From: Chitinophaga sp.
GTDB taxonomy: Bacteria; Bacteroidota; Bacteroidia; Chitinophagales; Chitinophagaceae
Assembly: GCF_019236475.1 (NCBI RefSeq)
Contig: NZ_JAFAIX010000013.1
Location: 124,001-188,000 of the forward strand
Reading direction: 5' to 3'
Length of the DNA: 64,000 nt
The translations under genes were made by a program, and so were the position numbers. The notes beneath the pieces were generated by a model. The model did no database searches, was not told the DNA's origin, and saw only the letters and a list, made by a program, of their open reading frames with translations. Within the stretch, counting starts at the first letter, position 1; every line of letters begins with the position of its first letter. Of this stretch, positions 46,141-55,641 are shown in pieces.

Positions 46141-47025
46141 ATGAAAAAGCTCATCCTTGCAGCAGCCATGCTGTTGGGCGGACTCTATTCCAGCGCCCAG
46201 ATCAAAGGTGTACGCCACGTTATTCTCATCGGTATGGACGGCTTCGGCGCCTACTCCTTTCCGAAAGCCGACAACCCAAACATGAAACAAATGATGCAAG
46301 ACGGCTCCTGGACATTAGAAGCGAGAAGTGTGCTCCCTTCCTCCAGTGCTGTAAACTGGGCATCCATGGTAATGGGCGCCGGTCCTGAACTCCACGGATA
46401 TACGGAGTGGGACAGCAAAAAACCGGAATTACCTTCCCGCGTACTCGATAAATACGGCATGTTCCCTTCTATCTATACCATCCTGCGCGAACAAAAGCCT
46501 AATGCGGAAATTGGTGTCATCTATAGCTGGGCAGGTATCGGTTATCTTTTCCCTAAAGCTGCCGTTAATAAAGAAGTTGGTACGCACGACAATGATTCCC
46601 TTGCAACCACAGCAGCGATTGATTATATTAAAGCGAAAAAACCAGATTTCCTCTTCATCCATTTCGACCAACCTGATGGCGTAGGACACAATATCGGTCA
46701 TAACACACCTGAATATTACGATCAGGTGAAGAAAAACGATGCATTGCTAGGTCAAATCCTGCAAGCCATAAAAGATGCGGGCATGTGGGATAACTCCATC
46801 ATCCTCCTCACAGCGGATCATGGTGGTATCAAAAAAGGACATGGTGGTAAAACGATGGAGGAAATGCAGATTCCATGGATCATGAGAGGACCAGGGGTAC
46901 GCAAAAACAATCAACTGAAATCCAGTATCATGACTTATGATACCGCTGCTACAATCGCATGGATTTTCGGTCTGAAAACACCACAGGTATGGATTGGTCG
47001 TCCGGTTATGGAAGCTTTTAAATAA
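46141..47025 (+). CDS. secreted type I phosphodiesterase / nucleotide pyrophosphatase-like enzyme
   Basis: 294 residues with a signal peptide ('LLGGLYSSAQ'). The alkaline-phosphatase-superfamily metal sites are visible: 'LIGMDGFGAYS', 'HFDQPDGVGHNIGH' and 'LTADHGG'. The nucleophile position ('LPSSSAVNWASMVMG') has Ser where Thr is common. It probably hydrolyses phosphodiesters or sugar phosphates in the periplasm. It lies 6 bases before the next phosphatase-type gene; both may act on the same substrate. Confidence 0.85.
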   Translation: MKKLILAAAMLLGGLYSSAQIKGVRHVILIGMDGFGAYSFPKADNPNMKQMMQDGSWTLEARSVLPSSSAVNWASMVMGAGPELHGYTEWDSKKPELPSRVLDKYGMFPSIYTILREQKPNAEIGVIYSWAGIGYLFPKAAVNKEVGTHDNDSLATTAAIDYIKAKKPDFLFIHFDQPDGVGHNIGHNTPEYYDQVKKNDALLGQILQAIKDAGMWDNSIILLTADHGGIKKGHGGKTMEEMQIPWIMRGPGVRKNNQLKSSIMTYDTAATIAWIFGLKTPQVWIGRPVMEAFK

Positions 47026-47031
47026 TCATTG

Positions 47032-47796
47032 ATGAAAAAGATATTTATCGCAGTTACCGCCCTGACACTGGGTTTCAAGGCATCCGCACAACATAAAATA
47101 AAAGTACTCACTTACAATACGCATCATGGCGCCAATATGAAAAATGAGATCGACTTAGCGGCCATTGCAAAAGTGATTAACAACGCGCATCCTGATCTGG
47201 TAGCGCTCCAGGAAATAGACAGCGTAACCAGTCGTACTGGAAAAATTGATCAATTGAAAGAATTGGCGAGATTAACCGGCATGTATTGTTACTTCGGTCG
47301 CTCTATGTGGTATGATGGTGGTGGTTATGGTACTGGCATTCTCTCTAAATATCCTATCAAATCTGCACAAACATTGCAGATGACAGTGGGAGACGGTAAA
47401 GAACCCAGAGCAACCGGCATTATCACCGCGGAGCTGCCTGGTAAAAAAATGATACAATTTGCCAGCACGCACCTGGATGTAGAAGATGAAGATACCTGGC
47501 GTATCCAAGAAGCCAAACAACTCATTAGCTTCTTCAGCAAAAGCAAGTATCCAGTCATCATTGCCGGCGATTTCAATGCGGAACCTAATACCAACGAAAT
47601 CGGTGAGTTCAAACAATTCTTCACCGATATCACTACCAACGCGGGTCCTAGCTTTCCATCGGATAAACCGTCTATCAAGCTGGATTATATTATGATACAT
47701 GCACCTAAAACCTGGAAAGGCGGAACCGCAGAGGTGATTGATGAGAGAATGGCTTCCGACCACCGTCCGGTGATGGCTGACATCATTATAAAGTAA
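47032..47796 (+). CDS. secreted endonuclease/exonuclease/phosphatase (EEP) family protein
   Basis: 254 residues from the ATG at 47032 (a TTG just before is rejected), with a signal peptide ending at 'FKASAQ'. Motifs: 'LTYNTHHGAN', 'LVALQEID' (metal-binding Glu), 'IAGDFNAEP' and the terminal 'ASDHRPV' (Asp-His pair). The family includes nucleases, sphingomyelinase-like and inositol-phosphate phosphatases. Its secretion and its neighbours favour a lipid or sugar phosphate substrate, but this is not certain. Confidence 0.85.
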   Translation: MKKIFIAVTALTLGFKASAQHKIKVLTYNTHHGANMKNEIDLAAIAKVINNAHPDLVALQEIDSVTSRTGKIDQLKELARLTGMYCYFGRSMWYDGGGYGTGILSKYPIKSAQTLQMTVGDGKEPRATGIITAELPGKKMIQFASTHLDVEDEDTWRIQEAKQLISFFSKSKYPVIIAGDFNAEPNTNEIGEFKQFFTDITTNAGPSFPSDKPSIKLDYIMIHAPKTWKGGTAEVIDERMASDHRPVMADIIIK

Positions 47797-47811
47797 ATTA
47801 TAAAACACGAT

Positions 47812-50109
47812 ATGATTTTAAAAAAACTATCCCACTTGGGCCTCTCGTTGGCCATACTGGGCCTGTTCAGTTGCGGAAACACGGGCAACAACAGTATTCC
47901 TAAAGGTAAGGTGAGTATCATCCCTATGCCAGTAAGCGTACAGGAAAAAGCAGATTCCTTCCTGCTGAATAAACGTACTGTAATCGTTGCCTCCAATGAG
48001 GCCGACAAACAAACAGCAGCACTGTTCAACAGTTGGCTGAAAGAACTCTCCGGCTATGAATTACAGATCGCCGCACAAGGAGATAACAACGCTATCATCC
48101 TTCACAGCGCAGCCGATACCACTCACGCGGAAGGCTATACGCTGGATGTAAACAATAAGACTGTTACCATCAACGGTAACACACCTGCGGGTACTTTCTA
48201 CGGTGTGCAGACGCTGATCCAACTGCTACCAGTGGAAAAAGCCAGCGAAATGTACATTCCAGGCGCCGACATCAAAGATTACCCACGCTTTGCCTATCGC
48301 GGCTTGCACCTGGATGTATCCCGCCACTTCTTCCCGGTGGAATTCATCAAAAAATACATCGACCTCATGGCGATGCATAAATTCAATACCTTCCACTGGC
48401 ATCTCACCGACGACCAGGGATGGCGCATTGAAATCAAACGTTATCCACGCTTGCAAGAAGTAGCCTCCAAACGTAAAGAAACCATGGCTGGCCATTATAA
48501 TGATGGCAAATACGATGGTAAACCTTACGGTGGCTTCTATACACAAGAAGAAGTAAAAGAGGTAGTAAAATATGCTGCTGAACATTTCGTGACTGTTATT
48601 CCGGAAATCGAAATGCCAGGTCACGCCCTGGCTGCATTGGCGGCTTATCCTAACCTGGGCTGCACCGGCGGACCATACGAAGTAGGCACCCGTTGGGGCG
48701 TACTGGATGATGTTTACTGTGCGGGCAACGACAGCGTATTCACTTTCCTGGAAGGGGTGATGGATGAAATACTGCCACTGTTCCCTAGCAAGTATATCCA
48801 CATTGGTGGCGACGAATGCCCTAAGGTACGTTGGCAGAAATGTCCTAAGTGCCAGGCACGCATCAAATCATTGGGACTTAAAGATGAACATGCCCTCCAG
48901 AGCTACTTTATCCAGCGCATGGAAAAATACCTGAACAGCAAAGGCCGTCAGATCATCGGATGGGATGAAATCCTGGAAGGCGGATTGGCTCCTAACGCTA
49001 CAGTGATGAGCTGGAGAGGTATCGAAGGGGGTATCGCTGCTGCCAAACAACATCATGATGTGATCATGACACCAGGCTCTCATGTTTATTTTGATCATTA
49101 TCAGTCTAAAGGCAAGACAGAACCCTTGGCCATCGGCGGTTTTACCCCAGTGAGCAAGGTATATGAGTTCGAACCGATTCCAAAAGAACTGACTGCGGAA
49201 GAAGCAAAATACATCAAAGGCGCCCAGGCGAACCTTTGGTCAGAATATATCGGCAGCACCGGCCATATGGAATACATGGTATATCCACGTGCAACAGCCC
49301 TGGCAGAAGTACTTTGGAGCCAGCCTGAAAAACGTGATTACAATAATTTCCTGGAAAGACTTAAACTCCATGTTAAACGCCTAGACCTGAAAAAGGTAAA
49401 CTATGCTAAGCATGTTTTTGAAGTAACCGGCAATGTAGACGATAACCACAAAGGTGGTGTAGAAGTGAAGCTGGACGCGAAGTTGGATGGTGGTAAGATA
49501 TATTTTACGACAGACAGCACTGCTCCTTCGCCACAGTCAACCGCCTATACTGCGCCCGTACAAATCCTGAAAACCAGCACTGTTCGCGCGCAAGTATTCC
49601 AGGATGGTAAACCATTCGGTAATGAATATAACCAGCATTTCCTTTTCCATAAAGGGCTGGGTAAAAAAGTTACCCTGAATGCACAGCCAGATCAAGCCTA
49701 TAACCCAGGTAGCAACTTCGCACTGGTAAATGGTATCGAAGGAATTTCCTCTTTCAATGATAACCAATGGTTTGGTTACAAGAATGATGACCTGGTAGCA
49801 GTGGTAGAACTGGATAGCATCCAGGATATCAGTCAAGTAGGAACTAATACCCTTAACATTAAAACAAACTGGATCTATCCGCCTAAAGAGGTAGTCTTCT
49901 CTGTTTCTGAAGATGGGAAACAATATAAGGAAGTTTACAAGCAGTCTGCCTTTAATCAAACCGGTATTAACCAGGTAAGAGGCAATTTTGCTCCCGTACG
50001 TGCGAAGTTTGTGAAGATGGAAGCCAAACGGTTCGGAACTATTCCGGCTGGAGGCGAAGGAGCCGGCAATCCCGCTTGGTTATTCATAGATGAAATGATT
50101 ATCAATTGA
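47812..50109 (+). CDS. GH20 beta-N-acetylhexosaminidase, lipoprotein
   Basis: 765 residues. A lipobox 'LGLFSC' (Cys21) predicts a lipid anchor. Residues about 35-155 are the GH20b-type N-terminal domain, then the catalytic barrel with 'FHWHLTDDQGW', 'PEIEMPGHA' and the catalytic pair Asp334-Glu335 in 'HIGGDECPK'. A chitobiase-type sandwich ('IYFTTDSTAPSPQ') is at about 550-600 and a discoidin-like end domain at about 620-765. It removes terminal GlcNAc or GalNAc from glycans or chito-oligosaccharides at the cell surface or periplasm. A strong terminator follows. Confidence 0.93.
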   Translation: MILKKLSHLGLSLAILGLFSCGNTGNNSIPKGKVSIIPMPVSVQEKADSFLLNKRTVIVASNEADKQTAALFNSWLKELSGYELQIAAQGDNNAIILHSAADTTHAEGYTLDVNNKTVTINGNTPAGTFYGVQTLIQLLPVEKASEMYIPGADIKDYPRFAYRGLHLDVSRHFFPVEFIKKYIDLMAMHKFNTFHWHLTDDQGWRIEIKRYPRLQEVASKRKETMAGHYNDGKYDGKPYGGFYTQEEVKEVVKYAAEHFVTVIPEIEMPGHALAALAAYPNLGCTGGPYEVGTRWGVLDDVYCAGNDSVFTFLEGVMDEILPLFPSKYIHIGGDECPKVRWQKCPKCQARIKSLGLKDEHALQSYFIQRMEKYLNSKGRQIIGWDEILEGGLAPNATVMSWRGIEGGIAAAKQHHDVIMTPGSHVYFDHYQSKGKTEPLAIGGFTPVSKVYEFEPIPKELTAEEAKYIKGAQANLWSEYIGSTGHMEYMVYPRATALAEVLWSQPEKRDYNNFLERLKLHVKRLDLKKVNYAKHVFEVTGNVDDNHKGGVEVKLDAKLDGGKIYFTTDSTAPSPQSTAYTAPVQILKTSTVRAQVFQDGKPFGNEYNQHFLFHKGLGKKVTLNAQPDQAYNPGSNFALVNGIEGISSFNDNQWFGYKNDDLVAVVELDSIQDISQVGTNTLNIKTNWIYPPKEVVFSVSEDGKQYKEVYKQSAFNQTGINQVRGNFAPVRAKFVKMEAKRFGTIPAGGEGAGNPAWLFIDEMIIN

Positions 50110-50125
50110 TAAGATATTCTCAAAT

Positions 50126-50158
50126 AAAAAACCGTCTGGTAATACCGGACGGTTTTTT
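50126..50158 (+). terminator. terminator after the GH20 gene
   Basis: Arms 50126-50140 and 50144-50158 pair along 15 bases with one G-U wobble and a three-base loop, ending in six T. The next ~200 bases up to 50366 hold only the nagB leader; no promoter element is clear. Confidence 0.9.
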
Positions 50159-50366
50159 GTTTGTTGACTCCTACACCAATTTATATTATGAAAAAAGCAT
50201 TCTCGAAAGACAATCAGTTATATTAACGGAAATCTTCGGGAAAAGGTTCTGATCAGCAAAAAGAATTTTTGATTAAATAAGTGCTAAAAATTCATACAGA
50301 TTAGCAGTATTTTTTTTAATTTTCCGGCTCGTTTTTAAACCGCATCTAATCAAAAACGTTTAACAA

Positions 50367-52292
50367 ATGACGATTAATCATCAGGAAATCGAACTGATCG
50401 ACAGCTTTGAACAAATTGCTGTGGAAATTCATTCCTCTGCCAAAGAGGGTTCCAAAGCAGTTGCTCAGGAAATCGCTGCGTTGATTCGCGAGCGTCAGGC
50501 TGCCAATCAAAAATGTGTATTAGGACTGGCGACAGGCTCCACTCCCAAATACCTCTATGCCGAACTTGTACGCCTGCACAAAGAAGAAGGGCTGAGCTTC
50601 AAAAATGTTATTTCGTTTAACCTGGATGAATACTACCCAATAGAGCCAGATGCGCTTCAGAGCTACAACCGCTTTATGAAAGAACATCTCTTTAATCATG
50701 TGGACATTCCGGAAGGAAACTGCCACGTGCCAGACGGTACTATTCCTAAAGAGCAGATCAAGAAATATTGCGAAGAATACGACCGCGCCATTGAAGCTGC
50801 TGGTGGTATTGATATCCAAATCCTGGGTATCGGTAACAACGGGCATATCGGTTTCAATGAACCAGGCTCCAATATTAATTCCCACACCCGTCTGATCACC
50901 CTGGACAACAGCACTCGCCTGGCAAATGCCTACGAGTTTCCAAATATGAGCCAGGTGCCTCGTCTGGCTATCACCATGGGTATCGGCTCCATTATGAAGG
51001 CTAAACGCGTATTGCTGATGGCCTGGGGCTCTCACAAGGCGAAAATCGTTTGCCGTTCTGTAGAAGGACATAGCACGGATCAAGTACCTGCGTCTCTCCT
51101 GCAACAGCATGCTAACTGCAAATTCATCATCGATGAGCAGGCAGCCGCTGACCTCACCCGTTTCAAAGAGCCATGGCTCACCGGCGATTGCGAATGGACA
51201 CCAGGTCTGACCCGCAAAGCCGTGACCGGCCTCGCACTGAAACTGAACAAGCCTATCCTCATGCTGACCGATAAAGACTACAATGAGAATGGTCTGAACG
51301 ACCTCATTGTACAATACGGTTCTGCCTATGAGCTGAATATTAAAGAATTCAACGCTATCCGCGATACCATCACTGGATGGCCCGGCGGTAAACCAGGCCA
51401 ACAATTGCCTAAGCATCCGGAACGCTCTGAACCAGCTAAAAAACGTGCACTCATCTTCTCTCCGCATCCGGACGATGATATCATCTCTATGGGTGGTACC
51501 TTCATCCGCCTGCACGAGCAAGGCCACGATGTACACGTAGCTTACCAAACTTCCGGTAACATCGCTGTTACAGACGAATTCTTACTGCGCTTCGTAGATT
51601 TCGCCGTAGGTTTCGAAAATATGTTCGATATCGATGGTAGCAAGAGTACCCAAATCATGGCCGACGCTAAAGCGTTTATCAACCACAAAAAGCCAAGCCA
51701 GAAGGATACTCCGGAAATCCGCTCCATCAAAGGACTGATCCGCCGTTGCGAAGCAAAAGCTACTTGCCGCTATGTAGGTATCGCAGAAGGTAATGAACAT
51801 TTCATGAACCTGCCTTTCTATGAAACCGGTCTGGTAGAAAAGAAACCAATGGGTCCTGAAGACGTGAAACTGACAGTAGATCTGCTCCGTGAAATCAAAC
51901 CTCACCAGATCTATTGCGCTGGCGACCTGGCCGATCCACACGGTACCCACAAAGTATGTCTGGATATCATCTTCGCTGCGCTGGAAATCGTGAAAAACGA
52001 CGACTGGGCTAAAGATTGCTGGGTTTGGCTGTACAAGGGCGCATGGCAAGAATGGGAAATCCATGAAATCGAAATGGCTGTTCCAATGAGCCCTGACCAA
52101 GTATACCAAAAACGTCTGGGTATCTTCATCCACCAAAGCCAGAAAGACGTGGTGCCTTTCCAAGGTACTGATAGCCGCGAATTCTGGGAGCGTGCAGAAG
52201 ACCGTAACGCCAATACCGCAAGCCTATATGATAAGTTGGGTCTGCAACAGTATGCCGCTATGGAAGCATTCGTTCGCTACCATTTCATGTAA
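50367..52292 (+). CDS. nagB: glucosamine-6-phosphate deaminase fused to a PIG-L type deacetylase
   Basis: 641 residues, about 2.5 times a plain NagB. Residues 1-270 are NagB: 'LATGSTPKYLYAELV', 'FNLDEYYPI', 'GIGNNGHIGFNEPGS' and the 'VEGHSTDQVPASLLQ' loop. Residues about 355-641 are a PIG-L/LmbE deacetylase: 'SPHPDDDIISMGG' with His367, Asp369 and Asp370, and 'DPHGTHK' with His525 and His528 as zinc ligands. NagB turns glucosamine-6-P into fructose-6-P and ammonia. The second domain could remove the acetyl group from GlcNAc-6-P, which would make one two-step enzyme; no separate nagA is in the window. Such long NagB forms are known in Bacteroidota; the joint activity is inference. Confidence 0.9.
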   Translation: MTINHQEIELIDSFEQIAVEIHSSAKEGSKAVAQEIAALIRERQAANQKCVLGLATGSTPKYLYAELVRLHKEEGLSFKNVISFNLDEYYPIEPDALQSYNRFMKEHLFNHVDIPEGNCHVPDGTIPKEQIKKYCEEYDRAIEAAGGIDIQILGIGNNGHIGFNEPGSNINSHTRLITLDNSTRLANAYEFPNMSQVPRLAITMGIGSIMKAKRVLLMAWGSHKAKIVCRSVEGHSTDQVPASLLQQHANCKFIIDEQAAADLTRFKEPWLTGDCEWTPGLTRKAVTGLALKLNKPILMLTDKDYNENGLNDLIVQYGSAYELNIKEFNAIRDTITGWPGGKPGQQLPKHPERSEPAKKRALIFSPHPDDDIISMGGTFIRLHEQGHDVHVAYQTSGNIAVTDEFLLRFVDFAVGFENMFDIDGSKSTQIMADAKAFINHKKPSQKDTPEIRSIKGLIRRCEAKATCRYVGIAEGNEHFMNLPFYETGLVEKKPMGPEDVKLTVDLLREIKPHQIYCAGDLADPHGTHKVCLDIIFAALEIVKNDDWAKDCWVWLYKGAWQEWEIHEIEMAVPMSPDQVYQKRLGIFIHQSQKDVVPFQGTDSREFWERAEDRNANTASLYDKLGLQQYAAMEAFVRYHFM

Positions 52293-52318
52293 TAGGAATA
52301 TCTAAACTCAAACTGTCT

Positions 52319-52347
52319 GTGGCCCCTGCCCGCTGGGCAGTGGCCAC
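52319..52347 (+). other. GC-rich hairpin directly before the nagB terminator
   Basis: Arms 52319-52331 and 52335-52347 form a 13-base stem with one mismatch. It touches the next hairpin without a gap. It lacks a T-run, so it may be a pause or protective 3' structure. Confidence 0.6.
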
Positions 52348-52402
52348 AAAAAACAAGAAAATGGCGTGACGTCGCAGACGTCACGCCATTTTCTTGTTTT
52401 TT
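52348..52402 (+). terminator. perfect 26-base-pair terminator hairpin after nagB
   Basis: Arms 52348-52373 and 52377-52402 are exact complements of 26 bases around a three-base loop and end in six T. A and T runs on both sides permit termination in either direction. It is the longest perfect stem that I found in the window. Confidence 0.9.
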
Positions 52403-52551
52403 GATACAGCTTTATTATTTTGATCTAAATTATATCTTAACACCTATTACATAACATTAGCATAACTTTCTATCTCATGCCATTGATATAATTTGCCCTT
52501 GTTATTCCGATTATTCCTTTAAATTACAGCAATAAACTACAATGCCTTTCA

Positions 52552-53115
52552 ATGGAAAATGATATCCTCATTGACTTCCGTTTTACTAAAACGAAACCCG
52601 GATTTGGTGACCTGTTCCTGATTACAGGAGATACCCATCCCAAATTCTCTCCTCGCAATATGGCGTTTGAAAAGCTGGCCCCACTTGGGTTTGAACAGCT
52701 AGATGACTTTTTCGGCATCCTGAACACTGAAGAAACTGGCGATGATGTACTGGTATGGCTTTTTCCTATGCAAAACGGCGAGGAAGTATTCCATAACAGC
52801 GGCCCTTTTGATGCGATCCGTCTATCTTATAGCGCGCTTCGCAATACACCGGAAACCATCAGCGTCCTGGAAGAATGCTTTAATACCATCAAATCTGCCC
52901 TTGATACAGAAGTGTTACTCGATGGCAAGCCTATCCAGTCGTTCGATCCCGTTCAGTTGAAAGCCAACGAAATCGTATCCTACTGGCGGAATAACCAGGT
53001 GGAACCAGGTTCCCCGGCCAGTCTACTGATCGATGAAGACGAAGATGAAGATTGGGAAGACGAAGACTGGGACGAAGATGAGTGGGAAGACGAAGAAGAA
53101 AACAAGAAAAATTAA
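52552..53115 (+). CDS. hypothetical protein with acidic tail
   Basis: 187 residues, cytoplasmic. The first ~150 residues have an alpha-beta pattern ('ILIDFRFTKTKPGFG', 'GDDVLVWLFPMQNGEEVFH', 'SVLEECFNTIKSALD') that I do not recognise. The end is an almost continuous Asp/Glu/Trp stretch ('DEDEDWEDEDWDEDEW') of about 25 residues. It has its own terminator, and stands alone. Function unknown. Confidence 0.7.
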   Translation: MENDILIDFRFTKTKPGFGDLFLITGDTHPKFSPRNMAFEKLAPLGFEQLDDFFGILNTEETGDDVLVWLFPMQNGEEVFHNSGPFDAIRLSYSALRNTPETISVLEECFNTIKSALDTEVLLDGKPIQSFDPVQLKANEIVSYWRNNQVEPGSPASLLIDEDEDEDWEDEDWDEDEWEDEEENKKN

Positions 53116-53130
53116 TCAAATATATTACAT

Positions 53131-53156
53131 CCCCTCCCACAAGGAGGGGATTTTTT
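53131..53156 (+). terminator. terminator after the acidic-tail gene
   Basis: A seven-base-pair perfect GC stem (CCCCTCC / GGAGGGG) with a five-base loop, followed by A and six T. Confidence 0.9.
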
Positions 53157-53205
53157 ATTCGGGAATATTCTCTAATTTGTAGCCAGACCTATACTACTAA
53201 ACCTG

Positions 53206-53595
53206 ATGCCTACGACCATGACTACACGTAATTCCACCAAAGGCGTTGCCGGCCTGCTCTTAGCAGGAGTGCTAATCGTTGTTTTACTCGTGTCCGGGAT
53301 TCCCGGCGCCCGCTCAGTATCACGTAATAAATGCGCTAACCGCTTGGCCATCGTGGAAACAGTCATTGAAGCCTCTCCCGGCATCGTAGTACACCTGAAG
53401 AACGATCCTAAAATCTACTTTATATCTCCTAAAAATAACCACGGGCTCACTGCTACCACCCTGCAACAAAAACTCGCTGGCAAAGAAACACAACTCCTCA
53501 TTGCGCATGCATGGTCCCCGCTAGACCCCTTCTCCAGCCTCAATGAAATCGAGGAAATCAGGCAGGAAGGCCAACTGTTATATTCCATGAAGTAA
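53206..53595 (+). CDS. small membrane-anchored protein, unknown function
   Basis: 129 residues with one N-terminal membrane segment ('GVAGLLLAGVLIVVLLV') and a soluble part of about 90 residues ('NDPKIYFISPKNNHGL', 'LIAHAWSPLDPFSSLNEI'). No domain recognised. The ATG at 53206 is used; 53218 is an alternative. Confidence 0.65.
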   Translation: MPTTMTTRNSTKGVAGLLLAGVLIVVLLVSGIPGARSVSRNKCANRLAIVETVIEASPGIVVHLKNDPKIYFISPKNNHGLTATTLQQKLAGKETQLLIAHAWSPLDPFSSLNEIEEIRQEGQLLYSMK

Positions 53596-53651
53596 TGCGC
53601 TTCCGGGTATAGCTTTTTTCTTTATCTTAGTCGCCTGTATATGTGTGACTT

Positions 53652-54464
53652 ATGAAGAAAATCATTGTTGTGTTTTGCGCCATAGTACTAGTTGCCTGCA
53701 ATAATAAAAGCGGGTCTACCTACAATCGTGCATTAGATTCTACTCAGTTCGATACTCCCCAAAAAACTGCTACCAAATCTTCCAAACCTATTGTGGGCGA
53801 ACGTATCAGCGGCTCCGCCACTGTCAGGTCGAAACCAGATGGTACACCTATTGCTTCCTTACTCGATTATGTGCCGGTACGCTGTGCCTCTATCCGCAAA
53901 GGCTGGTATCCGGTAAATATTGATATAGATATCACTGCAGACGAATACCGTCAACCACTGTTCCATAAAGGCCGTAAACTAGTAGTAAATGGCGTTCCTG
54001 CCGGTACCCTGCTCACAGATATTAAATTGCCAGTATCCACCAATGGCGATAAAATGTGGGCTACCATCGACGGATTTACAGAACAGAAAAGTATCCGCCA
54101 AGGTACCATCATTGAAGTAGCCGCAGTCAACTACCTCAATCAGCATAAGGATTATAGCCTATCCAGCTTACAACCATTTATCCACAACTTCCAACTGGAG
54201 GCCGACAGTACACTCAAACCTTACGCCCTGTTCTATAATTATGAAAGTGGTATTGATGACCCGAGTCCCTCTTACCGCCTGGCCCTTGTTTGCCAAGGTA
54301 ATCAGTTGATCGGCATACTTCACTCTCGCCCATTGACGATGGAAGGTTCCTCTCCTCGCCGCTTACAGCGCGGGTTTGCCGTTAATTTCCTACCTGGAAT
54401 TGATGCTTATCTCAAAGAAGACTTCTGCAAAAAATTCAATTCATTTATAGTTTCCGTTGATTAA
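53652..54464 (+). CDS. lipoprotein with SH3-like N-terminal region
   Basis: 270 residues. Lipobox 'IVLVAC' (Cys16). Residues about 45-95 ('ISGSATVRSKPDGTPIASL', 'VPVRCASIRKGWYPV') look like a bacterial SH3 domain, which usually binds cell-wall peptides. The remainder is unassigned. Probably in the periplasm on either membrane. Confidence 0.7.
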   Translation: MKKIIVVFCAIVLVACNNKSGSTYNRALDSTQFDTPQKTATKSSKPIVGERISGSATVRSKPDGTPIASLLDYVPVRCASIRKGWYPVNIDIDITADEYRQPLFHKGRKLVVNGVPAGTLLTDIKLPVSTNGDKMWATIDGFTEQKSIRQGTIIEVAAVNYLNQHKDYSLSSLQPFIHNFQLEADSTLKPYALFYNYESGIDDPSPSYRLALVCQGNQLIGILHSRPLTMEGSSPRRLQRGFAVNFLPGIDAYLKEDFCKKFNSFIVSVD

Positions 54465-54558
54465 CCTCATAACTTTTAGTTATGAGTAATTACTTTTAAA
54501 GATTTGACTCCGGCCTTGTTTGCACTGAACTTTGCACTGTAAATCAATAGTTCAGATC

Positions 54559-55515
54559 ATGCAACAACAGCACACCAGTACCCGCACATTACAGCAACCA
54601 GCCATTAGCAAAACGTTGTTTATCACCGCTGCAGCAGCCACACTACTGCCAGTGGTATCTCCTCCATTTGCATTGCTACTGGGTATTATATTGGCACAAA
54701 CCATTGGCAATCCTTTTGCCCGCACAACGGGGAAACTCACCCATTGGCTGCTGCAATTGTCTGTTATTGGGTTAGGCTTCGGCATGAACGCACATAGCGC
54801 CCTCAAAGCAGGGAAGGAAGGATTCCTACTTACCATTGCTTCTATTACTTGTACACTCTTACTAGGATGGGGACTTACCAAAATACTTGGAATTGACAAA
54901 CATACCGGACACCTAATCTCCAGTGGTACCGCCATCTGCGGAGGCAGCGCCATTGCGGCTATCGCCCCGGTGGTAAAGGCAAATGAAAAACAATTGTCTG
55001 TATCCCTGGGTATCATATTTCTACTCAATAGTGCCGCGCTCTTTCTCTTCCCAGTATTAGGTCACTTGTTTCAACTAAGCCAAACACAGTTCGGCCTTTG
55101 GAGTGCAATTGCCATTCATGATACCAGCTCTGTTGTAGGCGCCGCCAGCAAATACGGCGACGAGGCGCTGCAAGTAGCGACGATGATAAAACTCTCTCGT
55201 GCACTGTGGATCATTCCTGTTGCACTGATCACCTCTTTTCTCTTCCGCAATGGCGGCAGCAAAATTAAAATACCGTGGTTCATAGGGATCTTTATATTGG
55301 CGATGTTGCTCAATACTTTCTTTCCGCTTGGCAATATCAGCCATGTACTCACGAGCAGTGCTAAAACTGGATTATCCCTGACTTTATTCCTTATTGGTGC
55401 TAATCTGACCAAAGAGGTATTGCGTGGTATCGGCTGGAAACCGCTACTATTGGGCATTCTGCTCTGGGCATTTATAAGTACAGGGGCATTAATGACCATT
55501 CTCTGGCTGCATTAA
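54559..55515 (+). CDS. YeiH/UPF0324 family membrane protein (putative sulfate exporter family)
   Basis: 318 residues from the ATG at 54559; the TTG-like extension from 54532 lacks support. About ten membrane helices. 'SSGTAICGGSAIAAIAPVV' and 'AIHDTSSVVGAASKYG' are the family hallmarks. The YeiH family is annotated as putative sulfate or taurine-related exporters, but transport has not been broadly shown. No regulator of the usual LysR type is next to it. Confidence 0.88.
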   Translation: MQQQHTSTRTLQQPAISKTLFITAAAATLLPVVSPPFALLLGIILAQTIGNPFARTTGKLTHWLLQLSVIGLGFGMNAHSALKAGKEGFLLTIASITCTLLLGWGLTKILGIDKHTGHLISSGTAICGGSAIAAIAPVVKANEKQLSVSLGIIFLLNSAALFLFPVLGHLFQLSQTQFGLWSAIAIHDTSSVVGAASKYGDEALQVATMIKLSRALWIIPVALITSFLFRNGGSKIKIPWFIGIFILAMLLNTFFPLGNISHVLTSSAKTGLSLTLFLIGANLTKEVLRGIGWKPLLLGILLWAFISTGALMTILWLH

Positions 55516-55641
55516 TACTGCAAGGAAATATGATGGCATTTACTTACATTTGAAATACTGAAGGAATCGGCAGAAGATAAATTCCAAAAGACTGGCCACC
55601 AAAATCACTTATTCAATAACCATTATGTATGCAATACCCCT

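Noticed and set aside
50815..50860. Asn in the NagB motif 'GNNGHIGFNEP' considered as a lost catalytic Asp
   Set aside because: Asn before Gly-His occurs in many active Gram-positive NagB enzymes as I recall them, so it is not evidence of inactivity.
50520..51548. Antisense frame of 342 codons over nagB
   Set aside because: Shadow of the strongly biased codon use of nagB; no recognisable motif or start region.
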